Assembly: GCA_014379625.1 (NCBI GenBank)
Contig: JACMLJ010000022.1
Coordinates: 1-64,000 of the forward strand
Origin: Ferruginibacter sp.
Lineage (GTDB): Bacteria > Bacteroidota > Bacteroidia > Chitinophagales > Chitinophagaceae
Length of the DNA: 64,000 bases
Direction of reading: 5' to 3'
Made by a program: the position numbers and the translations under genes. The first letter of the stretch is position 1, and each line of letters starts with the position of its first letter. Shown piece after piece: positions 17,081 through 27,400 of the stretch. The notes beneath the pieces were generated by a model. The model was not told where the DNA came from and did not search any database. It saw only the letters and a list, made by a program, of their open reading frames with translations.

Positions 17081-17689
17081 ATGCCAATCAATCAACTGGA
17101 TGATCTTTGTATTCGGGTAGGGCAAAATGACGACCAGGTGGCATTTAAACAAATATTCAACTACTTTTATCCCAAACTATTTCCGTTCGTTAAAGGGTTA
17201 ATTAAAAACCAGGAATCAGCGGAAGAGATAATGTCGGATGTATTTGTAAAGCTTTGGCAAAACAGGGAATCCCTTCCTGCAATTCAAAATTTAAATTACT
17301 ATCTATTTGTGGTATCAAAGCATGCAGCTTTTGATTATATAGAGAAAAAGCAAAAGATCTTCGTTGTTAGTTTGGATGATTTGGCGGTTGAATTTGGTGA
17401 AATAAAATTAAACCCCGAGGAATTATGCATCTCTGCTGAACTAATGAATAAAATACAACAGGCTGTGGCTGCCCTGCCTCCAAATTGCAGGTTAATTTTC
17501 AGGTTGGTAAAAGAAGATGGTTTAAAATACCGGGAGGTAGCGGAAATGCTAACCCTTTCCATTAAAACTGTTGAAAATCAGATGTCACTTGCTTTAAGTA
17601 AAATCGGCAGCGAATTGCTTGCTGCTAATATCTTCCCTCATTTTGACTTATCCCGCTTTGCCAATACCCGCTCCATTAAAAATAAATAA
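17081..17689 (+). CDS. ECF RNA polymerase sigma factor (sigma-70 family, Bacteroidota type)
   Basis: A 202-residue ECF sigma factor. Region 2 covers about residues 20-95 (FKQIFNYFYPKLFPFVKGL, ESAEEIMSDVFVKLWQNRE) and region 4 about residues 125-185 (LPPNCRLIFRLVKEDGLKYREVAEML with a helix-turn-helix). It is followed 75 bases later by a FecR anti-sigma gene and then by a SusC with an STN domain, the classic trans-envelope signalling set: substrate on SusC signals FecR, which frees this sigma factor to transcribe the utilisation genes. Confidence 0.95.
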   Translation: MPINQLDDLCIRVGQNDDQVAFKQIFNYFYPKLFPFVKGLIKNQESAEEIMSDVFVKLWQNRESLPAIQNLNYYLFVVSKHAAFDYIEKKQKIFVVSLDDLAVEFGEIKLNPEELCISAELMNKIQQAVAALPPNCRLIFRLVKEDGLKYREVAEMLTLSIKTVENQMSLALSKIGSELLAANIFPHFDLSRFANTRSIKNK

Positions 17690-17764
17690 TTGTTGCTAAT
17701 TTTTTTTATTGCTGCTTAGGGGTGTTTTTATAAGAATACCGTCTATTAGCTGTACACAAACAAT

Positions 17765-18886
17765 ATGGAGCAAAATAAATTTTGGGATTTACTGGCTAAA
17801 AAGAAAGTAGGAGAGGCAACCCCCGAGGAGCAGCTTGAACTCAATCAGTACCTTATTGAAAATCCTTCTATGGTGGAAGTGGTGTTCCAGATAGACGCTT
17901 TGTGGAGGGGATCATTTCCCCATGCCGGGGAAACCAGCAATGAAGAATTAGCAGCTGCCTGGCAGGATATAGAGAAAAAAATAATCATGCAATCCCCAAC
18001 GGTAGTTATTGTTGATGAGGTTTCCGAAAAGGTTGGCACCAGGCGTTTTGTAAAAATGTGGTATAGGATTGCGGCTGCGGCAGCTGTATTGTTTGCCATA
18101 GCATCAGGATTTTTTTTGTTGAATAATTACCGGGGCGATAAGCAGGTAAAGCAAAACATTGTATCAACCAAAAACGGGTCAAAGTCGAAAATTGATTTAC
18201 CTGATGGTACCCAGGTTTGGTTGAATGCCGGCAGCAAGCTAATGTACGATGAAGACTTTGGAAAGGAAAGCCGTAATGTTGAGCTGGTAGGAGAAGCATA
18301 CTTTGATGTTGTACACAATAAAAAAATGCCTTTTTTTATTAAAACCCGGCACATGAATATTAAAGTGCTGGGTACTGCTTTTAATGTGCGTGCCTATCCC
18401 GGAGATATTATTACAGAAGCTTCGCTGATCAGGGGTGCTATTGAAGTGTCTTTCCCGGGCAGACCGATGGAGAAATTACTCCTGAAACCCCAGCAAAAAA
18501 TAACCATCGTAAACCGGGATACTGTTTTGATTAACACGGTGGCTGCAAAACCAGCGGAGGTTTCACCTGCTATCCAGGAATCTGTTATACCGGTTATTTC
18601 TGTATCAACGCTCAGCTACAATAAAACAGACAGTGCTGTAATAGAAACATCCTGGCTGAGTAATAAAATGATTTTTAGAAAAAAAGAATTTGGAGATCTG
18701 TCGAAGGATATAGAGCGGTGGTTTAATGTAACCATGCAGTTTGAAGATTCGTCTTTGATAAAAAGAAAGTTCACCGGTACTTTTCACAATGAAAATATCC
18801 TGGAGGTATTGAATGCCTTGCAGCTCACCTACCCTTTTCGATTCAGATTTGAAAAAGATAATAATACGGTTTTTATTTACCGCTAA
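17765..18886 (+). CDS. FecR family anti-sigma factor
   Basis: A 373-residue inner-membrane protein. A cytoplasmic N-terminal part (residues 1-97) with the anti-sigma pattern EEQLELNQYLIENP is followed by one membrane segment near residues 99-118, then the FecR domain (residues about 125-235, with STKNGSKSKIDLPDGTQVWL and GEAYFDVVHNK) and a C-terminal DUF4974 segment (residues about 300-373). It should hold the sigma factor encoded just upstream inactive until the STN domain of the SusC at 19070 signals. Confidence 0.95.
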   Translation: MEQNKFWDLLAKKKVGEATPEEQLELNQYLIENPSMVEVVFQIDALWRGSFPHAGETSNEELAAAWQDIEKKIIMQSPTVVIVDEVSEKVGTRRFVKMWYRIAAAAAVLFAIASGFFLLNNYRGDKQVKQNIVSTKNGSKSKIDLPDGTQVWLNAGSKLMYDEDFGKESRNVELVGEAYFDVVHNKKMPFFIKTRHMNIKVLGTAFNVRAYPGDIITEASLIRGAIEVSFPGRPMEKLLLKPQQKITIVNRDTVLINTVAAKPAEVSPAIQESVIPVISVSTLSYNKTDSAVIETSWLSNKMIFRKKEFGDLSKDIERWFNVTMQFEDSSLIKRKFTGTFHNENILEVLNALQLTYPFRFRFEKDNNTVFIYR

Positions 18887-18923
18887 CGTGCTATATACTT
18901 TTTTAACTTAAAAACGATTGCTT

Positions 18924-18944
18924 ATGAAATTTACAATCCCCTGA
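18924..18944 (+). other. Six-codon mini-ORF in the SusC leader
   Basis: An ATG-to-TGA frame MKFTIP in the 183-base spacer between fecR and susC, placed 20 bases before a 9-bp hairpin (18965-18988). It could be a leader peptide tied to attenuation, or chance. Confidence 0.2.
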
Positions 18945-18964
18945 TTAAACAAAGAAATAAAAAA

Positions 18965-18988
18965 CGGGAAATGTGTCAGCATTTCCCG
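18965..18988 (+). promoter_or_regulatory. Leader hairpin upstream of the first SusC gene
   Basis: Perfect 9-bp inverted repeat with a GC-rich base (arms 18965-18973 and 18980-18988) and a six-base loop, 81 bases before the SusC start. It is not followed by a T-tract, so it is not a simple terminator. It may separate or stabilise the susCD part of the transcript. Confidence 0.45.
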
Positions 18989-19069
18989 CCAGGTAGTTAA
19001 ACAAACAGACATACGCACAGCCGTCGAAAGTAGTGCTATGTCCTTCTCTAACCAAACCAAACTAAAATT

Positions 19070-22000
19070 ATGAAAAAAAATCAACCGGCAGGTTCTTTTT
19101 TATTTAAAGATGCCTTTTGGAAAATTTTTCTGTTTATGAAACTAACTGTAATTCTACTCATGTGTTTCTCACTGCAGGTAACAGCAAAAGTGCATTCTCA
19201 AACGAAGGTGACGCTAAAAATGCAGCAGGTTTCACTAAGCAAAATCTTTCTCGCCATAGAAAGAAAAACTGATTTTCGTTTTTTATTCAATGACGATTTA
19301 TTGCCCGGCGATGAAAAAATTGATATTAATGTAAAGGATGAATTTGTAACCCGTGTACTCGACCGGCTATTAAACAATACCAGCCTGGGTTACAAAATTG
19401 TGCAGGATAACCTGATTGTAATTACCAATAGTTTATCGGTCTCTTCTGCAACAGAAGTAAGCGGTGTGGTAAATAATTCAAAAGGGGAACCAATAGCCAA
19501 TGCGTCTGTATTGGAAAAAGGCACTTCTAACGGCACTACTACTTCAAACAATGGCGTTTTCAGGTTAAGTGTTGCTTCACCCAATGCTGTTATCCTGGTT
19601 TCTTATATTGGCTATGAATCCCAGGAAATTCCATTAAAAGGGCTTTCCACTATCACCATACAATTAAAAGTAAAAAATTCGCAGTTAGATGATGTAGTGG
19701 TTATTGGGTATGGTACGCAAAGGAAACGGGACCTGACCGGTGCGGTGGCACAAATTAAAGCCGAAGATATCAGGGGCTTTGCGGTTACCGGTTTTGACCA
19801 GGCCATCCAGGGAAAAGTGGCAGGTGTAACCGTAGTCAATAATTCCGGCGAACCAGGCGGCAACGTTTCTATTAAGATACGCGGCGTAGGCTCCATCAAT
19901 GGCAACAGCGATCCGCTTTATATCATTGATGGTATTCCTTCAGAAGGAGGTTTAAATGCCATTAATCCAAATGATATTGAAACCATTGATGTAATGAAGG
20001 ATGCCTCTGCGGCGGCTATTTACGGTTCCCGTGCTTCTAATGGCGTAGTTATCATTACCACCCGGCGCGGAAAAGTGGGTAAATTCCAAATAGACCTTGA
20101 TGCATACACGGGTACGCAGTCTATGTCTAAGCAATTGAAATTATTAAATACAACGCAGTTATTTTCACTGGCTAAAGAAGCCATTACCAACCAGCAAAAA
20201 GATCCCCGCTATTCCAGTACACCTGTCGCATTGGCCGGGCCAAATCCCGTTTGGGAAGATCCGTCTAAATGGGTCAATACTGACTGGCAGGATGAAATAT
20301 CTCAAAAAGGATCCATTCAAAGTTATAATGTATCCATGTTAGGCGGCAGTCAGAATTTCAGGTCTTCTACCATGATGGGCTATTATAAAATGAACGGAAT
20401 TTTACTTAATTCATTCTATGAACGTTTTTCGGTAAGAAGCAATAATAATTATGATATCAAGAAATGGCTGCGGGGTGGTTTCACGATTGCTGTAAGTAAA
20501 GAAAGAGGTAATACCATCAACAGTGACCGGATCGAAAATGCCAGCATCAGTGCCCTGCAACTCGCTACCCGTGCGGTGCCTTATTTACCGGTTAACGCAC
20601 CGGATGGATATGGTACGGGAACACCGGGAAGCCTGTTTTATGGCTTTAATGGGTATGCATTTTTAGGCAGAAGAACAACCAGCGATGCCATCGGCCAGTT
20701 TTACTATCCCGGTAACCTGTTTAATCCGGCGTATAATCTTTCCAGTTCTATTCAAAACCCATCCAATACCTGGCGTTTACTCGGGGGCACCTACATGGAG
20801 ATAGAACCAATCGCCGGATTAAAACTGCGGTCAACCATTAACGTAGATTACAATACTAACCGTGGATTTTATGGTGAAGTGCCGGTAAATGCAGAAACCA
20901 ATATCGGCCAGCAGGATGGCATTGCTTATTTTGGCGATAATCAAAACTATACCTGGAACTGGGTAAACACGCTGGGTTACGATAAGAAAATTGGCAACCA
21001 CCGGTTTGCAATGCTGGTGGGCACAGATGTTTTGAAGTTCGTAGGTAACCGCACAAGTATTACAGGTGCGGGCTATTCCGCCGGTGAAAAATTTGTTCCC
21101 GATAATGCGAACCAACGCACCGCAAGTTCTTACGAAATAGCTAATTCATTGCTCTCTTATTTAGGTAGGGTAACCTATGACTATGCCGGCAAGTATTTGA
21201 TGGCATTTAATATCCGCAGGGATGGATCTTCCCGCTTTGGTCCATTGAACCGGTATGGTACTTTTCCCTCCGCATCCGTGGGCTGGCAGGTGTCGGAAGA
21301 ATCTTTTATGAAAAACATTACATTTATCAGCGGCCTGAAACTGAGGGGCAGCTATGGTATTTTAGGTAATCAGAAAATACCCGATTTTCGTTTTATCAGC
21401 ACCTACTCACCAAGAGATAATGTGGGGTATGCATTCTTCCCGATACGTTACCCGTTGGGCCCGGCGAGTGCCGGTTACCAGGCTACACAAAATGGGGTTG
21501 CCCTTTCTAACCTGGCGAATGAAGCCATTCAATGGGAATCTTCTTCCCAGTTAGATTTTGGAATGGATGCATCATTTTTCAATAACAGGCTCACACTAAC
21601 AGTGGATTACTATAAGAAAAAACTCTACGATCTTTTAGGTAATGAGCCTGTACCCATAACATTTGGATCGCCGAGTGGAAGCCGCTTCGGCAACTTCGCA
21701 TCTTTAGAAAATACAGGATGGGAATTTACCGTTGGGATTAAAGAATCAATCGGTAAGGTTAATTTTAGTGCTGAACTAAATGCTGCAATTACCAGTAATA
21801 AAGTTACCGACATCGGTAACAGCAGTGATATTTCCAGCGGTTTTGGATTGCTCGGCTTTGCATCTACCCGTACTATTGTCGGGCAGCCAATCGCCCAGTT
21901 TTATGGATACGTTACAGATGGTATTTACCAGAACAAAGCCGAGATTGACAAAGGGCCAACCATGCCACTTACGGTGGTCCCCGGTGACCGTCGCTTTAAA

Positions 22001-22609
22001 GACATTAGCGGTTTGGAAGGGAAACCGGATGGAAAGATCAACGAATTTGACCGCACTTACCTGGGCAGTGGATTTCCAAAGTGGGTTGGCGGCATTAACC
22101 TCCGGGCTGAATGGAAAGGTTTCGATGTAAACTTATTCCTTAACGGCCAGGCAGGGTCAAAAGTGGCAGCAGACTGGATGAATTATTCTCACAATATTCG
22201 CAACTACAATGGCGGTGGTTTTCAAAATGCTTCCATCGATATGTTGAACAGGTGGCAAAAAGAAGGTGATCAAACAGATATCCCCCGGCTGAGTTATGAC
22301 CAGGCCGCATCTAATTCCTGGTTTTCTGATTTCTACGTTCGCAAAAATGATTTCATCCGTTTAAGAAACCTGCAGGTAGGGTATACCATTCCTGCGACAA
22401 CAATCAGCCGCCTCGGCATTAGCAGGGCAAGGGTATATGTAAGCGCACAAAATCTTTTAACCATCACCGGTTACAACGGATTTGATCCGGAGATAGGCGT
22501 GCGCCGGGATGATGCGTTTGGGGGCAACCAGGTATTGCTGACAGGCGTGGATAGTGGAAGATACCCTACCGCCCGTACGTTTACCGCAGGTGTGAATGTG
22601 AGTTTCTAA
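19070..22609 (+). CDS. SusC/RagA family TonB-dependent outer-membrane transporter with STN domain
   Basis: A 1179-residue outer-membrane receptor. After a signal region (about residues 20-45) come an STN signalling domain (about 50-120, LSKIFLAIERKTDFRFLFND), a carboxypeptidase-D-like regulatory domain (about 127-200, VSGVVNNSKGEPIANASV), a TonB box/plug start (VVIGYGTQRKRDLTGAV) and the plug with DPLYIIDGIPSEGG and ASAAAIYGSRASNGVVIITT, then the beta-barrel ending in FTAGVNVSF. The STN domain links it with the FecR/ECF pair upstream. With the SusD at 22644 it imports an oligosaccharide, probably a pectin or hemicellulose fragment. Confidence 0.97.
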   Translation: MKKNQPAGSFLFKDAFWKIFLFMKLTVILLMCFSLQVTAKVHSQTKVTLKMQQVSLSKIFLAIERKTDFRFLFNDDLLPGDEKIDINVKDEFVTRVLDRLLNNTSLGYKIVQDNLIVITNSLSVSSATEVSGVVNNSKGEPIANASVLEKGTSNGTTTSNNGVFRLSVASPNAVILVSYIGYESQEIPLKGLSTITIQLKVKNSQLDDVVVIGYGTQRKRDLTGAVAQIKAEDIRGFAVTGFDQAIQGKVAGVTVVNNSGEPGGNVSIKIRGVGSINGNSDPLYIIDGIPSEGGLNAINPNDIETIDVMKDASAAAIYGSRASNGVVIITTRRGKVGKFQIDLDAYTGTQSMSKQLKLLNTTQLFSLAKEAITNQQKDPRYSSTPVALAGPNPVWEDPSKWVNTDWQDEISQKGSIQSYNVSMLGGSQNFRSSTMMGYYKMNGILLNSFYERFSVRSNNNYDIKKWLRGGFTIAVSKERGNTINSDRIENASISALQLATRAVPYLPVNAPDGYGTGTPGSLFYGFNGYAFLGRRTTSDAIGQFYYPGNLFNPAYNLSSSIQNPSNTWRLLGGTYMEIEPIAGLKLRSTINVDYNTNRGFYGEVPVNAETNIGQQDGIAYFGDNQNYTWNWVNTLGYDKKIGNHRFAMLVGTDVLKFVGNRTSITGAGYSAGEKFVPDNANQRTASSYEIANSLLSYLGRVTYDYAGKYLMAFNIRRDGSSRFGPLNRYGTFPSASVGWQVSEESFMKNITFISGLKLRGSYGILGNQKIPDFRFISTYSPRDNVGYAFFPIRYPLGPASAGYQATQNGVALSNLANEAIQWESSSQLDFGMDASFFNNRLTLTVDYYKKKLYDLLGNEPVPITFGSPSGSRFGNFASLENTGWEFTVGIKESIGKVNFSAELNAAITSNKVTDIGNSSDISSGFGLLGFASTRTIVGQPIAQFYGYVTDGIYQNKAEIDKGPTMPLTVVPGDRRFKDISGLEGKPDGKINEFDRTYLGSGFPKWVGGINLRAEWKGFDVNLFLNGQAGSKVAADWMNYSHNIRNYNGGGFQNASIDMLNRWQKEGDQTDIPRLSYDQAASNSWFSDFYVRKNDFIRLRNLQVGYTIPATTISRLGISRARVYVSAQNLLTITGYNGFDPEIGVRRDDAFGGNQVLLTGVDSGRYPTARTFTAGVNVSF

Positions 22610-22643
22610 CCATTTCTAATTACTTTAAAAATCGTATTGAAAT

Positions 22644-24185
22644 ATGAAACCGATCAAATTATTAACAACATCTTTTGCTATGATGATTGTGTTGCCATTG
22701 GTTTTTTCAGCCTGTGATAAAAGTTTCCTTGATATACAGCCCCAGGACGGAAGCCTTACCACACAATCCTTCTGGAAAAATAAGCAGGACTTTGACGCCT
22801 CCATCATGGCCACTTACCGAGCCATGAATAATACCAATGCAGGAGGAGATAACTGGATAACTACGCCCAATGCTATCTTAAATGAAATGTTGCCCAATGC
22901 AGGTTTTGTTGAGTTGCAAAATCAGTTTCAAACAAGCAGCCGTTTTAGCTGGTGGAGTAGTTTTTATTTAATGGTACATCGTGCCAATCAACCCATCGCC
23001 AACATTACTAAGGGAACATTGACGGATGCAGAGCGTAAAGCCGTACTGGCAGAAGCAAAGTTTTTGCGGGGCTTCGCTTACTTTAACCTCGTAAGGGGTT
23101 TTGGCGGGGTACCATTGATTTTAATTCCCAAATCCGCCTCCGATGCCCGGGAAGATCCTCGTGCTACCGAGCAGGCCAGTTGGGAACAGGTGGTTGCTGA
23201 TTTAAAGGAAGCGGCAGACGGGCTTCCTGCAACCTGGGATGCGGCGAATGGAGGTCGTGCCACCAAAGGCGCTGCCCTGGCTTATTTAGCAAATAGCTAT
23301 ATGTATTTAAAAGATTGGACAAAAGCGGCAGAAAGTTTTACTGCCTTACAGGCATTGAATGTATACGACCTGGTGCCAACACCCAGGGAAGTATTTTCTG
23401 AGAAGAATGAAAACAATAAAGAATCTGTTTTTGAAATTCAATTTACGCAGGGCTATGAAAATGGATGGTCAACCGATGGCACGGGTGGTGGTGGGGCATC
23501 CAATGTACATTTTTTAGCCCTTCAATCCGCACCTGGTGGGATTGGTGGTCAATTTGCGCCCGGCGGCGGTTGGGGAGGCTCCATCCTTGCAACCCAACTG
23601 GCCCAAAGTTTTGAAGCAGGTGATCGCAGGCGTTTTGCTTTTACACAGGGGGGCGTCACTATTTACCCCTGGATATTGGGTGCCACCGAAAGTTATAAAG
23701 GAGAAGTGATGGCAAGTGCTTATACTCTACCAACCGGAACCGTTTCTACCAATGCCTGCTGTACAAAATACTGGCTCGGCCCTAATTCGCCCACCATACC
23801 CGGGGGCAGTGATTTGGGTGGCGGTCAAAATCTTATCCAGATGCGGTTTGCAGAAGTGTTATTAAATCTTGCGGAAGTAAATGCGGAGCAGGGGAATCTC
23901 GCGGGTGCATACACTCAATTGAATAAAGTACGCACCAGGGCCGGACTTGCAGTAAAACCACTTGCAGATAAAACAACATTTGAAAGGGATCTGCTTAATG
24001 AAAGAAGGCATGAATTATTCTGGGAACCCAACCTGTACTTTCACCTGGCACGCAAAAAACAACTGGTAGCTTACTTAAAAGATAATTACAATAAAACCTT
24101 CCAGGACTTCTGGTATTACTGGCCAATCCCTCAATCGGAAATTGATCAGAATAAAGCGCTGGTTCAAAATCCGGGATATAATTAA
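22644..24185 (+). CDS. SusD/RagB family surface glycan-binding lipoprotein
   Basis: A 513-residue lipoprotein with a lipobox ending FSAC near residue 24, followed by the family start FLDIQPQDGSLTTQSFWKN. Tetratricopeptide-like helices (KFLRGFAYFNLVRGFGGVPLIL) and the C-terminal RHELFWEPNLYFHLAR and YYWPIPQSEIDQN with QNPGYN are typical. It starts 34 bases after the SusC gene and forms the lid of the SusC transporter, binding the glycan at the cell surface. Confidence 0.95.
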   Translation: MKPIKLLTTSFAMMIVLPLVFSACDKSFLDIQPQDGSLTTQSFWKNKQDFDASIMATYRAMNNTNAGGDNWITTPNAILNEMLPNAGFVELQNQFQTSSRFSWWSSFYLMVHRANQPIANITKGTLTDAERKAVLAEAKFLRGFAYFNLVRGFGGVPLILIPKSASDAREDPRATEQASWEQVVADLKEAADGLPATWDAANGGRATKGAALAYLANSYMYLKDWTKAAESFTALQALNVYDLVPTPREVFSEKNENNKESVFEIQFTQGYENGWSTDGTGGGGASNVHFLALQSAPGGIGGQFAPGGGWGGSILATQLAQSFEAGDRRRFAFTQGGVTIYPWILGATESYKGEVMASAYTLPTGTVSTNACCTKYWLGPNSPTIPGGSDLGGGQNLIQMRFAEVLLNLAEVNAEQGNLAGAYTQLNKVRTRAGLAVKPLADKTTFERDLLNERRHELFWEPNLYFHLARKKQLVAYLKDNYNKTFQDFWYYWPIPQSEIDQNKALVQNPGYN

Positions 24186-24250
24186 TCAATAAAAGTTGCA
24201 TTTCAAATCCATCCTGCTCTTGGATGCAACAAACGCAGTATAGCCCTCCC

Positions 24251-24283
24251 AAACCTCACAGGTTTTTAAAACCTGTGAGGTTT
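24251..24283. repeat. Perfect 33-base palindrome after SusD
   Basis: Two 16-base arms (24251-24266 and 24268-24283) around a single central base. It lies 66 bases after the susD stop and 190 bases before the FG-GAP lipoprotein gene. It can form a strong hairpin in RNA; its T-run is inside the stem and not after it, so it may be a bidirectional terminator, an RNA 3'-end protector, or a dispersed intergenic palindrome of the type seen in Bacteroidota genomes. The rest of 24186-24473 shows no gene. Confidence 0.8.
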
Positions 24284-24473
24284 GAAATGCATAGCTTTAG
24301 GCGGTAGGTTTTAACATCCAATTCCCGGGAAATCTATTATCATAATTCACTTTTAAGGTTGAACGCAAAAATAAAATTCCGATTAAAACAAAACGATTTT
24401 GTTAACCTCTCTTTTTTATCCTTATGCTGATGTTGGAAAAAGTTTCATTGAAGCATGAAAAATGGTATGATCG

Positions 24474-27400
24474 ATGAAATACATTTTAATTACTTTAATG
24501 CTGCTTCAACTATTGGGCTGCAGAAATAAAAATGATCCGATGTTTACTTCTTTAAAAGAAGATGAAACAGGGATTGGGTTTTCTAATAATATTACAGCAT
24601 CTGACTCGATGAATATTTTCAATTTCGAATATATTTATAACGGTGGAGGGGCAGGCGCTGGCGATCTTAACGGTGATGGCTTACCGGATTTATTTTTCGC
24701 GGGCAATATGGTAAGCAGCAAGTTGTACATCAACAAGGGCGGGTTTAAATTCCAGGATGCTACGGCCCTTGCAGGTGTATCCACACAACACTGGTGCACA
24801 GGAGTGGCTATGATTGATATCAACCAGGATGAACGCCTGGATATTTATGTAACTACTGCATATCCTTTTAAAAATAAGCACTCACCCAACCTGTTGTTTA
24901 TTAACCAGGGGAATGATAAAAATGGCATTCCGGTTTTTAAAGAAGCCGCCGCTGCCGTTGGATTGAATGATTCTGCTTATGGCACCCAGGCTGCATTTTT
25001 CGATTATGACCTGGATGGAGACCTGGATATGTATCTCTGCAACAATGCGATCAGGGAAGGCAACCGAAATGCCATTGTGCCCATACGCACAGATGGCAAT
25101 AGTGCCAGCCAGGATAAACTATTCAGAAATGACGGAACCAATAGCCAAACAGGTTTACCTCACTACACGGATGTTTCCAAAACAGCAGGGATCCTCGCAT
25201 CGGGCTGGGGCTTGGGTATTATCGTAAAAGATATTAACCGGGATGGGTGGCCGGATGTATATGTTGCCAATGATTTTATCAGCAACGATCATTTGTATAT
25301 CAACAACCGGAACGGAACATTCAGTGATCAAATTGGAAAATACCTGGCGCATGAATGCCACAATGCAATGGGCGTTGATATGGCGGATTGCAACAATGAT
25401 GGCCTGGAAGATATTTGTGTAGTGGACATGCTACCGGATGACAACGTCCGGCAAAAAACCATGTTTGGCGGCATACCAAACGATAGCTACGACCAGTCGC
25501 TTAAATTAGGTTACCAGCCGCAATTTATCAGAAATGTATTGCAGTTAAATACCGGTTTGATTCCGGATAGCATCCATAATAATTTTGCTTTTTCAGACAT
25601 CGGCTATATGGCAGGCATTGCTGCTACCGACTGGAGCTGGAGCCCGTTGTGGGCAGATTTTGATAATGACGGATGGCGTGATCTGCTGATTACAAATGGT
25701 TATGTAAAAGATATAACCGATCTTGATTTTACCACCTTTATGAATGAGTATAGCATCTTCGGTGACCCGACTGCAAAAGTGAATGCCATAAAAAAGAAAG
25801 CCCGGGAATTAGGAGAAGTAAAGAAACCCAACTGGCTTTTTATCAACAACCATAAACTTGGTTTTATCAACAGAGCAGCGGCAGCAGGATTGTCTGAAAA
25901 AACCTTTACCAATGGAACAGTGTATGCGGATTTAGATAAAGATGGCGATCTGGATATTGTGATGAACAACCTCAATGATAAAGCACTGGTTTACCGCAAC
26001 AATACCATTAATGAAAATAACATAGCCGGTAACAGGGCTAACAATTATCTCACCATAAATTTAAAAGGCAATAAAGGAAATTTCGAAGGCATGGGGGCAA
26101 AACTGAGCATCTGGTACAATGGGCAGATGCAATTTGCAGAACAGGCATTTCAACGAGGATACCTTTCAAGTATGGAAGGTAAAATGTATTTTGGTTTGGG
26201 TACTGCAACTATGATTGATTCAATAAAAATTCAATGGCTCTACGGCAAATCGCAAATATTGCTGAAAGTAAAATCTAACCAGCAGATTACCCTTGAAGAA
26301 GAAAATGCAGTCCGGATAAGTTCAATCGCTCCTTCAATAGTAACTATTTTTAATGAACAAACTGAACAATTATTATTATCCGGCTACGTTCACAGGGAAA
26401 ATGATTTTGCTGATTTTAATCACCAGTTTAGTTTACCACATCGTTATTCAAGACAAGGACCGGCCCTGGCAGCCGCCGATGTAAATGGCGATGGGTTGGA
26501 AGATGTGTACGTAGCTGGTGCATCGAGGCAAAGCGGTTATTTTTTACTGCAACAAAGAAAGGGTTTCCTGTTTAAACCCGCCAACCCGGCACCTGCTTTA
26601 AAATCCCAGGAAGAAACAGGGGTATTGTTATTTGATGCAGACAATGATGGGGACAATGATTTGTATTGTGTAGCAGGAGGCAACGAATTCGGCGATCCGG
26701 TAAATTACCAGGATATGCTCTTATTAAATGACGGGAAAGGAAATTTTAGCAGGGATAGTGCGGCCCTTCCTAATACTGCGTCCAGCGGTTCCTGTATTAT
26801 TGGTGCCGACTATGACCATGACGGGGATATTGATCTTTTTGTTGGTGGACGCATACAACCCAACCACTATCCATTAAGCGGCAGAAGTTATTTGCTACAA
26901 AATGAAACAGATCCGGTAACAAAAAAAATAAAGTTCACCGACGTTACGGCGTCAGTGTGTAAAGATTTATTGCAACCAGGTATGGTTACCACAGCATTAT
27001 GGACTGATTATGACAATGATGGTTTTGCCGATCTTTTACTTACCGGTGAGTTTATGCCGCTATTGCTTTTTAAAAATTTAAACGGAAAAAGTTTTGCAGC
27101 CATGGATATTGATTCGTTTAAAAATACCAATGGCTGGTACAATAGTTTGTGCGCCGGTGATTTCGATAACGATGGCGATATGGATTATGTAGCAGGCAAC
27201 CTCGGATTAAATTCACCTTATAAAGCGAGCCTGGATGAACCCGTAACCGTTCGTTACAACGATTTTAATAAAGACGGTACCATGGATGCATTCCTTTTTA
27301 AATACAATAACCATATTGAATATCCCACCCATCCAAGAAATGTGATCAGCGACCAGATTCCTGCTATTAAAAAGCGGATGTTGTATTTCCGTGACTATGG

